From Bacillota bacterium (GTDB taxonomy: Bacteria; Bacillota; Clostridia; Peptostreptococcales; Anaerovoracaceae): a stretch of 36,719 nt of DNA. The number at the start of each line of letters is the position of its first letter. The first letter of the stretch is position 1. Position numbers and translations under genes: made by a program. Location of the stretch: assembly GCA_029008005.1 (NCBI GenBank), contig JAQXIX010000045.1, forward strand, positions 1 through 36,719, given 5' to 3'. A model generated the notes under the pieces. That model saw only the letters and a list, made by a program, of their open reading frames with translations, was not told the DNA's origin and made no database searches. Shown here piece after piece: positions 7,588 to 14,892 of the stretch.

Positions 7588-8982
7588 ATGAATTATCTTG
7601 GAATTGAAGTTAATGTTAAAAATATGCCTCCCCTTGACAGAGAATTTATACCTATGGGCGTGTGGATGAATGAGTATGAGAAAGAGGCTGCGCGTCCTGT
7701 CGGAATTGCCATCGAAAGAGAAGAAGGTAAAATTACAGTATTTAACACAGCAATAAGAAACGAAGAATACGAAGAAGCGAATCTGCGTTATCTGGAAAGA
7801 TACATTAAATTCTGTCTCTGGAGTGTCGGAGGATGGAAGGTTTCCGTATGCGGATGCGACAGAGAGGCAGCTAAAGTAAAGGAAGCTTATGTTCGCGGAG
7901 CAGCCAGGGATTTTGATGTGGAATTTATGATGAACACATACGAAAGACCTTTTGAATTTGAAATCTGCTCTCCGGAGAATCTTCCTGAAGCAAACGATTC
8001 CGACAAGTCGGTCGGAGGACATCTGGAGGGATGCAGAATCGGGTTTGACGCAGGCGGTTCTGACCGTAAGGTGTCAGCTGTAATAGACGGAGAGACTGTT
8101 TATTCCGAAGAGGTGGTATGGCATCCTAAACTTTCGGAGGATATTTCATATCAGTATAACGGAATCGTAGATTCACTTAAGACGGCGGCATCGAAGATGC
8201 CTCGTGTAGATGCAATAGGTGTTTCAACGGCCGGCGTTCTTATAGGAAATGCTCCGATGGTATCATCCATATTTCTTAAAATTTCAAGAGATGACTGGGA
8301 TGAGGTCAAGACAGTATATGAACGTGCCGCAGCTGAGATCGGTGACGTGCCTGTTGTTGTTGCAAATGATGGTGATGTTACTGCTCTTGCGGGGGCAATG
8401 AGCATGGACATGGCGCCTGTAATGGGAATTGCCATGGGAACAAGTGAAGCCGGCGGATATGTCAATGCAGATAAAAACGTGCTTGGATGGTTTAATGAAC
8501 TGGCCTTTGCACCTGTTGATTTAAATGAAAATGCAATGCCTGACCCGTGGTCAGGTGATACCGGTGTAGGTGCGACATACTTCTCGCAGGACAGCGTAAT
8601 AAAACTGGCTCCGGCTGCAGGAATAACTCTCGACGAAAGCCTGGCACCGGCGGAAAAGCTCAAGGTTGTACAGGATATTCTTCACGGAGAAAAAGGCAAT
8701 GACGAAGAACGTGAAGGTGCAAAACAGATATTCCTTTCGATAGGTGATTATCTGGCACACACACTTGTGCTGTACGGCAAGTATTATGATTTGAAAAATG
8801 TTCTGATTCTCGGACGAGTTGCATCGGGAGAAGGCGGAGAAATAATGATCAGGGAATGTAACAGAGTTCTGGCAGACGAATATCCTGAATTTGCTTCTCA
8901 GCTTAAGGTTATGCTTCCTGATGAGAAAATGCGCAGAGTCGGACAGTCAGTGGCAGCAGCAAGTCTGCCTGAAAAAAGATAA
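7588..8982 (+). CDS. ROK-family sugar kinase-like protein with an extra N-terminal domain
   Basis: The 464-residue protein has a ROK (ASKHA) core from about residue 148. A phosphate-1 motif DAGGSDRK, the catalytic VANDGDVTALAG and a second phosphate loop AMGTSEAGG can be seen. The usual ROK zinc motif (CxCGxxGCxE type) is absent. The first 145 residues match no domain I recognise; they look alpha/beta and acidic. ROK kinases phosphorylate glucose, GlcNAc or ManNAc at C6. With nagA directly downstream, a GlcNAc kinase role is plausible. The start ATG has TAAGGAG upstream. Confidence 0.75.
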   Translation: MNYLGIEVNVKNMPPLDREFIPMGVWMNEYEKEAARPVGIAIEREEGKITVFNTAIRNEEYEEANLRYLERYIKFCLWSVGGWKVSVCGCDREAAKVKEAYVRGAARDFDVEFMMNTYERPFEFEICSPENLPEANDSDKSVGGHLEGCRIGFDAGGSDRKVSAVIDGETVYSEEVVWHPKLSEDISYQYNGIVDSLKTAASKMPRVDAIGVSTAGVLIGNAPMVSSIFLKISRDDWDEVKTVYERAAAEIGDVPVVVANDGDVTALAGAMSMDMAPVMGIAMGTSEAGGYVNADKNVLGWFNELAFAPVDLNENAMPDPWSGDTGVGATYFSQDSVIKLAPAAGITLDESLAPAEKLKVVQDILHGEKGNDEEREGAKQIFLSIGDYLAHTLVLYGKYYDLKNVLILGRVASGEGGEIMIRECNRVLADEYPEFASQLKVMLPDEKMRRVGQSVAAASLPEKR

Positions 8983-8995
8983 AAGGGGAAAAGTA

Positions 8996-10108
8996 ATGAT
9001 TTACAGGAATGGAATAATATTTAAGGAAGGGAAATTTGTACGTGAGGATTTTATCGTCGAGGACGGAATTTTTGCGGCAGAGGCCACGTCTGAAGAAGAA
9101 ACGGATCTTAATGGCAAGTATGTGATACCGGGACTGATTGATGTTCATACGCACGGTGCAATGGGAGCGGATTTTTCCGATGGAGATTATGACGGCCTCA
9201 AAAAAATGGCTGAGTATCTCGGTCGTTCAGGCATAACCTCATTTGCGCCGGCAGGAATGACATTACCTTATGAAGTGCTTGATAAAGCCTTTGCTACAGG
9301 TAAAAAATTACATGATGAAATGCCGGAGGGACATTCGCGTCTCATGGGAATTAACATGGAAGGACCGTTTTTCTCCGAAAAAAAGAAGGGCGCACAGAAT
9401 GGCGCATATCTTAAGAACCCGGATTTCGATGCATTCGAAAAGCTTTTTGATAACTGCGGAGGCCTGATTGCTCTGGCGGATATTGCTCCGGAGCTTCCGG
9501 GAGCTGTTGAGTTTACTGAAAAAGCATCAAATATGACGACTGTATCAATAGCTCATACAGATGCTGACTACGAACAGGCAAAGGCAGTAATAGATGCGGG
9601 AGCGACACATCTGACTCATCTTTACAACGCAATGCCGCCGATTCACCACAGAAAACCAGGTGTAATCGGTGCGGGAGCAGAGTGTGATGACGTAATCGCC
9701 GAGCTGATATGCGACGGATATCATGTGCATCCGTCATCTGTCAGGATGGCCTTCAAGCTGTTCCCGGGCAGAATATGTCTCATCAGTGACTCCCTTCGCT
9801 GCTGCGGCATGCCTGAAGGTAAGTATGAGCTGGGAGGGCAGGATATTTTCCTTAAAGAAGGAGTGGCTCGCCTTGAAGACGGAACAATTGCAGGTTCCGC
9901 CAGCAATGTGTATACGTGTATGCTTAATGCTATCGAGTACGGAATCGATAAGGAAACTGCAGTGACTGCAGCTACGCTGACACCTGCTGTGCAGATCGGA
10001 GCAGATGACAGAGTCGGTTCGATAGATACAGGTAAATATGCGGATTTCGTAGTATGTGACGAAAATCTCAAGCCTCATGATGTATATATTGGAGGGAAAA
10101 AGCTTTAA
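8996..10108 (+). CDS. nagA: N-acetylglucosamine-6-phosphate deacetylase
   Basis: NagA removes acetate from GlcNAc-6-phosphate, giving glucosamine-6-phosphate, the product of GlmS. The 370-residue protein has the amidohydrolase HTHGA motif early on (PGLIDVHTHGAMGADFSD), the metal ligand in MEGPFF, THLYNAMPP, and the catalytic Asp in LISDSLRCCG. I chose ATG 8996, which follows AAAAGGGGAAAAGTA and lies 13 bases after the ROK stop; a longer reading from 8891 lies inside the ROK gene. The stop TAA shares its last A with the start of the next gene. Confidence 0.92.
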   Translation: MIYRNGIIFKEGKFVREDFIVEDGIFAAEATSEEETDLNGKYVIPGLIDVHTHGAMGADFSDGDYDGLKKMAEYLGRSGITSFAPAGMTLPYEVLDKAFATGKKLHDEMPEGHSRLMGINMEGPFFSEKKKGAQNGAYLKNPDFDAFEKLFDNCGGLIALADIAPELPGAVEFTEKASNMTTVSIAHTDADYEQAKAVIDAGATHLTHLYNAMPPIHHRKPGVIGAGAECDDVIAELICDGYHVHPSSVRMAFKLFPGRICLISDSLRCCGMPEGKYELGGQDIFLKEGVARLEDGTIAGSASNVYTCMLNAIEYGIDKETAVTAATLTPAVQIGADDRVGSIDTGKYADFVVCDENLKPHDVYIGGKKL

Positions 10109-11376
10109 TGGAATATGATATTCGTGATATAAATCTCGCTCCATCGGGTGAAATGAAAATACAGTGGGTAAAAGACAATATGCCGCTTTTGAGAGGTCTT
10201 GAAAAGGAATTTTCCGAAACAAAGCCTTTTGAAGGTGTCAAAATATCTCTGTCAGTTCATCTTGAGGCGAAGACAGCTTATCTGTGCAGAGTACTTGCGG
10301 CCGGCGGCGCGAAAATGTCTGTTACAGGTTCAAACAGCCTGTCCACACAGGATGACATAGCGGCAGCTCTCGCCGACGGAGGGATGAAAGTCTTCGCATA
10401 TCACGGTGCAACTGACGAGGAATATGCGCGACATATCGAAATGTGCCTGGGACATAAGCCTAATATTATTATTGATGACGGGGGAGACCTTGTCGGTCTG
10501 ATCCACGAAAAACGACCGGAACTCGGTGAGGAATGCTGGGGCGGATGCGAAGAAACCACGACAGGTGTAATCAGGCTCAAGGCTATGGAACGTGACGGTA
10601 TACTGAAGTTTCCTATGGTAGCAGTCAACGATGCCGACTGCAAGCATCTTTTTGATAATCGTTACGGTACAGGACAGTCGGTATGGGACAGCATTATGAG
10701 AAATACCAACCTTATTGTCGCTTCCAAGACAGTGGTTGTTGTAGGTTACGGATGGTGCAGCAGAGGAATTGCCATGAGGGCTTCATCATTGGGAGCTCGC
10801 GTAATCGTAACAGAAATCAATCCTGTTAAGGCAATAGAGGCTAAAATGGACGGTTACGATGTTATGCCTATGGCTGATGCGGCACCTTTAGGAGATATAT
10901 TTGTAACAGCGACCGGGTGTATGCATACCATTACTGTTGAACATATGCTTACAATGAAGGATAAAGCAATACTCGCCAATGCCGGGCATTTCAACGTTGA
11001 AATAGACATGGCCGGTCTTGAAGCGGCTGCTGTCAGGAAATTTGAAGCCAGAAAGAATATTACGGGATATGAACTTTCAAACGGAAGAACGGTTAATGTA
11101 ATAGGAGAAGGCAAGCTGGCTAATATTGCGGCAGGAGACGGTCATCCGGCAGAAATAATGGATATGAGTTTCGCAGTGCAGGCTCTCAGCGCAATGTATG
11201 TATTGGATGCACACGCAAAGGCAGAAGGAGGCAAATCGATATTGCCGGATGCAGTCATTGATGTGTCATCGGAAATAGACAGTGTCGTTGCCGGACGAAG
11301 ACTTGATGCATGGAATATACAGATTGATGCATTAACGGAAGAACAGGAAAAATATCTTAATTCCTGGAAAGTTTAA
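10108..11376 (+). CDS. ahcY: S-adenosylhomocysteine hydrolase family protein
   Basis: The enzyme splits S-adenosylhomocysteine to adenosine and homocysteine, relieving inhibition of methyltransferases. The 422-residue protein is the short archaeal/Thermotoga-like form. It has the NAD-binding VVVGYGWCSRGIAMRA, MADAAPLGDIFVTATG, NAGHFNVEID and a C-terminal YLNSW. Related archaeal enzymes prefer S-inosylhomocysteine, which cannot be excluded here. It overlaps nagA by one base and so belongs to the same operon, although no metabolic link to amino sugars is obvious. A 13-bp terminator follows. Confidence 0.92.
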   Translation: MEYDIRDINLAPSGEMKIQWVKDNMPLLRGLEKEFSETKPFEGVKISLSVHLEAKTAYLCRVLAAGGAKMSVTGSNSLSTQDDIAAALADGGMKVFAYHGATDEEYARHIEMCLGHKPNIIIDDGGDLVGLIHEKRPELGEECWGGCEETTTGVIRLKAMERDGILKFPMVAVNDADCKHLFDNRYGTGQSVWDSIMRNTNLIVASKTVVVVGYGWCSRGIAMRASSLGARVIVTEINPVKAIEAKMDGYDVMPMADAAPLGDIFVTATGCMHTITVEHMLTMKDKAILANAGHFNVEIDMAGLEAAAVRKFEARKNITGYELSNGRTVNVIGEGKLANIAAGDGHPAEIMDMSFAVQALSAMYVLDAHAKAEGGKSILPDAVIDVSSEIDSVVAGRRLDAWNIQIDALTEEQEKYLNSWKV

Positions 11377-11405
11377 TAAAGACAAGTATAATTGACAGTA
11401 ATTTG

Positions 11406-11443
11406 CGAGTGGTGTTTCGTTTATGAAACACCACTCGTTTCTT
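11406..11443 (+). terminator. Terminator of the cdaA-ahcY operon, overlapping an activator-site dyad
   Basis: A perfect 13-bp stem (11406-11418 with 11425-11437) has a six-base loop GTTTAT and is followed by TTTCTTATATT. Its upper half is the dyad TGTTTC-N6-GAAACA at 11413-11430, which recurs in related form upstream of the permease gene. Confidence 0.8.
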
Positions 11444-11462
11444 ATATTCCGTAATTGGAACG
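11413..11462 (+). promoter_or_regulatory. Candidate upstream activator sequence (two dyads) for the aldehyde dehydrogenase gene
   Basis: Two 18-bp dyads, TGTTTC-N6-GAAACA (11413-11430) and TATTCC-N6-GGAACG (11445-11462), start 32 bp apart, which is about three helical turns. The same architecture with closely related half-sites occurs at 14617-14666, inverted. They lie about 90 bp upstream of a sigma-54 promoter, the usual range for enhancer sites of sigma-54 activators. The regulator encoded at 13170 is the natural candidate to bind them. Confidence 0.65.
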
Positions 11463-11524
11463 GTTTTTTGGCTTTTGCGAGAGAAAAAACGGTTATTTTC
11501 ATGAAAATGAGGGTGTAAAACAGT

Positions 11525-11540
11525 TGGCATGGTTGTTGCT
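11525..11540 (+). promoter_or_regulatory. Sigma-54 promoter of the acylating aldehyde dehydrogenase gene
   Basis: TGGCAT-GGTTG-TTGCT has the invariant GG (11526-11527) and GC (11538-11539) exactly ten bases apart. It is followed by CTTAT, as in the second promoter at 14800. The predicted transcript start is near 11551. Confidence 0.88.
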
Positions 11541-11596
11541 CTTATATAAGGCATCACGTATTAATGAAAACAGTTCATTTAGGAGGACAACAGGAT

Positions 11597-13027
11597 ATGG
11601 AAAAAAACTATACAGAATATATTGAAGGCTTAATGAAACGTTCAAGAGCTGCACAGGCTGTAATCAACGATTACACTCAGGAACAGGTTGACGAACTTGT
11701 TAAGGCAATCGCGTTCTACGGCACAAGACCTGATTTCATGAGAGCTGTTGCAGAAAGAACAGTAGAAGAATCCGGAATGGGTAATGTTGAAGATAAGATT
11801 ATGAAAATCTGGAACAAGACTATCGGACATTATCGTGAAATGAAGGATGAAAAGTCAGTTGGCCTTATCGAATATGATGAAGTAAGAAACATTGCGAAAT
11901 ATGCTAAGCCTATGGGCGTTATCGGAGCACTTGCACCTGTAACAAATGCAGAAAACACTGCAGTTGTAAAGCCTATGAATGCAATCAAAGGCAGAAACTC
12001 AATAATACTCGCTCCACATCCAAAGGCTGCTAACGTTAATAAATTTGTCATTGACTACCTGAGAAAAGTACTGGCTAAGTTCAATGCACCTGAAGATCTC
12101 ATCATTGGAATCGACCCTGAAATGGTTAGCATTGACTGCTCAGGCGAACTTATGAAGCAGTGTGACTTCATTCTCGCAACAGGCGGATCAGGACTGGTTA
12201 AGGCTGCGTACAAATCAGGAACTCCTGCTATCGGCGTAGGTACAGGAAACGATGCAGTATACGTTGACGGAACTACAAATCTTGAAGAAGTAGCTGCAAT
12301 GGTAAGATCATCAAAGATCTTTGACAATGCAACAAGCTGTTCAACAGAAAACGTTCTTCTCGTTCAGAAAGAATGTTATGATGAATTTGTTGCTGCACTG
12401 GCACATAACAACGGACACCTTATTAAAGAAAACACAGAAGAAAAGGCTAAACTCCTTAAGACAATGTGGCCTGAATCACCTGCAAATCATACACTCAACA
12501 GACACATTGTTGCACAGCCGCTTGAAAAGATCCTGAGTCTGGCAGATTTGGAAGTTCCTGAAGGAACTGAATTCCTGTGCGTTGAAGAAAATGACGGAAT
12601 CGGTAATGAATATCCGTTTACAGGCGAGAAACTGTCAAGAGTTACTACTCTCATGAAGACTGATTCATTTGAAGATGCAATGGATAAGATGGAAGCTATT
12701 ATGGACTACATGGGTAAGGGCCACGGCTGCGGAATCCATACAAATGATGATGAAAAGATCGATACAATGGCTAAGCGTATGCCTGTTGCAAGAATGATGG
12801 TAAATCAGCCTCAGGGTGCAGGAAACAGTGGCTCATGGGAAAACGGAATGCCTATGACAATGACACTGGGTTGCGGTACTTGGGGTAACAACAGCGTATC
12901 ACATAACGTTAACTGGAAAGACCTTATTAACATTACACACGTTTCAAGGAAACTGCCTCTTAACATTCCGAAGGAAGAAGACTTATTCGGAGCAGATTAC
13001 ATCGAAAAAAATTCTACATCCCTTTAG
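11597..13027 (+). CDS. CoA-acylating aldehyde dehydrogenase (malonate semialdehyde inferred as substrate)
   Basis: The 476-residue protein belongs to the EutE/SucD/AdhE-N/SauS group of CoA-dependent aldehyde dehydrogenases. It has ATGGSGLVKAAYKSGTPAIG, a TGN loop for NAD(P) and the catalytic Cys248 in DNATSCSTENV. It is not of the MmsA type. Such enzymes interconvert an aldehyde plus CoA with an acyl-CoA. Co-control with a pyrimidine-degrading cluster and an omega-type aminotransferase suggests malonate semialdehyde to malonyl-CoA; sulfoacetaldehyde or succinate semialdehyde are alternatives. The start is set at ATG 11597 because AGGAGG (11581-11586) lies ten bases upstream; an upstream in-frame ATG at 11564 would translate through that site. 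Codon use looks like that of a highly expressed gene. Confidence 0.87.
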   Translation: MEKNYTEYIEGLMKRSRAAQAVINDYTQEQVDELVKAIAFYGTRPDFMRAVAERTVEESGMGNVEDKIMKIWNKTIGHYREMKDEKSVGLIEYDEVRNIAKYAKPMGVIGALAPVTNAENTAVVKPMNAIKGRNSIILAPHPKAANVNKFVIDYLRKVLAKFNAPEDLIIGIDPEMVSIDCSGELMKQCDFILATGGSGLVKAAYKSGTPAIGVGTGNDAVYVDGTTNLEEVAAMVRSSKIFDNATSCSTENVLLVQKECYDEFVAALAHNNGHLIKENTEEKAKLLKTMWPESPANHTLNRHIVAQPLEKILSLADLEVPEGTEFLCVEENDGIGNEYPFTGEKLSRVTTLMKTDSFEDAMDKMEAIMDYMGKGHGCGIHTNDDEKIDTMAKRMPVARMMVNQPQGAGNSGSWENGMPMTMTLGCGTWGNNSVSHNVNWKDLINITHVSRKLPLNIPKEEDLFGADYIEKNSTSL

Positions 13028-13040
13028 ATTCAAATTTAAC

Positions 13041-13082
13041 TTAAAAGTGCTGTCGGTTCCTGTGAATCGACAGCACTTTTAA
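13041..13082 (+). terminator. Terminator after the aldehyde dehydrogenase gene
   Basis: A perfect 15-bp stem, TTAAAAGTGCTGTCG with its complement, has a 12-base loop and ends in TTTT. It separates this gene from the regulator gene. Confidence 0.85.
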
Positions 13083-13169
13083 TTATACGGATTTTCTGAT
13101 AATATAAAAAGACTGGGCAATGAGTTGAAATTTCGTAACATGAATGCTTTAGCAAACGAGGTGCATGAA

Positions 13170-14606
13170 ATGATAACGTACAAAGACAAAGTCTACACCT
13201 TCCAAGAGATAAAAGACAAGATAGAACGCAATGATATTGAGGATGAAAAGGAATTTATCATAGAAGCCATGCGGTCATGCTTTTTTACTGAGGACGGAAC
13301 CACAATTGTAGATGAGCACGGTGTGACCGTAATGACAAACGAGGCTCATAAAAAAATTATGGGCATTGACGGTAAAGATATAGTCGGGAAACATGTTGAA
13401 GCTCTGGTCGATGAAGGAGTATTTCAGGAATCCGCATCTCTAAAGGCCTTTCGCAGCGGCAAACAGGAAGTAATCACTCAGACACTGAAGAACGGAAAGG
13501 TGGTTCTTGTTACGTCTACGCCGATATGTGATGACGAGGGAAATGTTGAGAGAATAATAAACAATGTTCGTGATATTCCGATGCTGGAGCAGTTGTACGA
13601 AGAAAGAAATAAACAGGAAGCACTGCTTGACGATTACAGAAACAGAATATTCGGACCTGAATACATGAATAAAAACAATGTTGTAGCGGCAAGTGCATCT
13701 ATGCGTAAAGTGCTTAATCTTGCAGAACGTGCAGCAAACAGTGACAGTTCTGTGCTTATTCTGGGAGACTCAGGAACCGGTAAAACCGTTGTGGCGGAAC
13801 TGATTCATAAGATGAGCTCCAGGAGAGAACAGCCGATGGTATCCATAAACTGCGGAGCTATTCCGGAAAATCTTCTGGAATCGGAGTTGTTCGGGTATGT
13901 GGGAGGTGCTTTTACAGGTGCCAATAAAAACGGTAAAGTCGGTTTGTTTGAAGTGGCAAACGGCGGAGTAGTGTTCCTTGACGAAATAGGCGAACTGCCG
14001 ATAAACCTCCAGCCGAAGCTTTTGTCGTTTCTTGAAAGCGGCGAATTCATGCGTGTCGGAAGTACGAAAATTCTTAAAGTCGACTGCAGAGTTATTGCGG
14101 CAACAAACCGAAATCTCAAGCAGATGATAGAAGAAAATCTTTTTAGAGAAGATCTTTATTACAGACTGAGTGTAATTCCGATAAATATTCCGCCTCTCAG
14201 AGATAGAAAAGAGGACATTGCGCCTCTTGTGGCTGTAATGCTGAAAGAAATAAACGAAAAGAACGGTACGAATAAGACTATTTCGAAAAAAGCAATGAAT
14301 ATGCTTGAAAGAAGAGAATGGCGAGGAAATGTCAGGGAATTGAGAAACGTTATCGAAAGATGTGTTGTGCTCAGTACCGATGATGAGGTGACGGAGGAAT
14401 TCATACCTGAGAAAACAGGAGATGTGTCTGTGATTCAGGTGGATTCGGCAGATGAGCTGCCTGTTAATCTTAAAGAAGTTCTCAATGGAGTCGAGGATAA
14501 ATATATTGAAATGGCATTAAAAGAAGGGGGAACCATACGCAAAGCTGCAGGGCTGCTGGGATTATCCCCGACAACTCTTTTCAGAAAAATAAACAGGTCG
14601 GAATAA
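13170..14606 (+). CDS. Sigma-54-dependent transcriptional activator (PAS-AAA-HTH)
   Basis: The 478-residue protein has a PAS-like sensor region (about 35-135), a AAA+ domain with Walker A GDSGTGKT (199-206), the sigma-54 contact loop GAFTGA (246-251), Walker B VVFLDE (267-272) and an arginine-finger region LFREDLYYRL. A Fis-type helix-turn-helix (TIRKAAGLLGLSPTTLFRKI) ends the protein. The ligand is unknown; a pyrimidine or breakdown product sensed by the PAS domain is a guess. I prefer ATG 13170, preceded by GAGGTG at 6-7 bases; in-frame TTG 13125 and ATG 13140 lack such a site. It lies between the two sigma-54 promoters it probably drives. Confidence 0.95.
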   Translation: MITYKDKVYTFQEIKDKIERNDIEDEKEFIIEAMRSCFFTEDGTTIVDEHGVTVMTNEAHKKIMGIDGKDIVGKHVEALVDEGVFQESASLKAFRSGKQEVITQTLKNGKVVLVTSTPICDDEGNVERIINNVRDIPMLEQLYEERNKQEALLDDYRNRIFGPEYMNKNNVVAASASMRKVLNLAERAANSDSSVLILGDSGTGKTVVAELIHKMSSRREQPMVSINCGAIPENLLESELFGYVGGAFTGANKNGKVGLFEVANGGVVFLDEIGELPINLQPKLLSFLESGEFMRVGSTKILKVDCRVIAATNRNLKQMIEENLFREDLYYRLSVIPINIPPLRDRKEDIAPLVAVMLKEINEKNGTNKTISKKAMNMLERREWRGNVRELRNVIERCVVLSTDDEVTEEFIPEKTGDVSVIQVDSADELPVNLKEVLNGVEDKYIEMALKEGGTIRKAAGLLGLSPTTLFRKINRSE

Positions 14607-14616
14607 TTATTAGAAG

Positions 14617-14666
14617 TATTCCAAAAAAGGAACGCTCCCCGTTTCACATGTTCTGAATATGAAACA
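14617..14666 (+). promoter_or_regulatory. Candidate upstream activator sequence (two dyads) for the pyrimidine operon
   Basis: TATTCC-N6-GGAACG (14617-14634) and TGTTCT-N6-GAAACA (14649-14666) start exactly 32 bp apart. Read on the other strand, the order of the two sites equals that at 11413-11462, so the element is the same in inverted orientation. It lies about 160 bp upstream of the sigma-54 promoter. Confidence 0.65.
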
Positions 14667-14673
14667 AATAATT

Positions 14674-14704
14674 AAAAGACATTTTTTCGGGAAATGTCTT
14701 TTTT
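14674..14704 (+). terminator. Terminator after the sigma-54 activator gene
   Basis: The 11-bp perfect stem AAAAGACATTT/AAATGTCTTTT has loop TTTCGGG and is followed by further T residues. Confidence 0.85.
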
Positions 14705-14799
14705 CTTTGCGGATTCGGTCGGGGAAGAATCCGAAACATATTGAAAATACACATATGTGAAAAGGTGAGGTTAACTTTAAACTATTACGATTTCTCTTT

Positions 14800-14815
14800 T
14801 GGCACAGGAGTTGCT
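14800..14815 (+). promoter_or_regulatory. Sigma-54 promoter of the pyrimidine-degradation operon
   Basis: TGGCAC-AGGAG-TTGCT matches the -24/-12 consensus nearly perfectly, with GG (14801-14802) and GC (14813-14814) ten bases apart. The downstream CTTAT is shared with the promoter at 11525. The predicted start is near 14826, giving a leader of about 67 bases. Between the upstream element and this promoter lies a further inverted repeat, CGGATTC...GAATCCG (about 14711-14734), of unknown meaning. Confidence 0.92.
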
Positions 14816-14892
14816 CTTATTATGAACATCATAATGTAGGCCAATGTTGTGAAATCGTTTAGTAATCAATTATTATTTTGAAAGGAGTCAAT

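Noticed and set aside
7435-8022. 195-codon minus-strand frame across the kinase/ROK junction
   Set aside because: It spans two real genes on the other strand and shows no protein family features.
8891-8995. N-terminal extension of nagA inside the ROK gene
   Set aside because: The true start at 8996 has a ribosome site and yields the normal NagA length; the extension lies fully in another gene.
11490-11515. Palindrome ATTTTCATGAAAAT as activator site
   Set aside because: It is A/T-rich, close to the promoter and has no counterpart before 14800.
11564-11596. Upstream ATG of the aldehyde dehydrogenase gene
   Set aside because: Its codons include the AGGAGG that serves ATG 11597.
14705-14799. 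Inverted repeats CGGATTC...GAATCCG and CACATATGTG as main activator sites
   Set aside because: Neither recurs upstream of the second sigma-54 promoter, unlike the paired 18-bp dyads.
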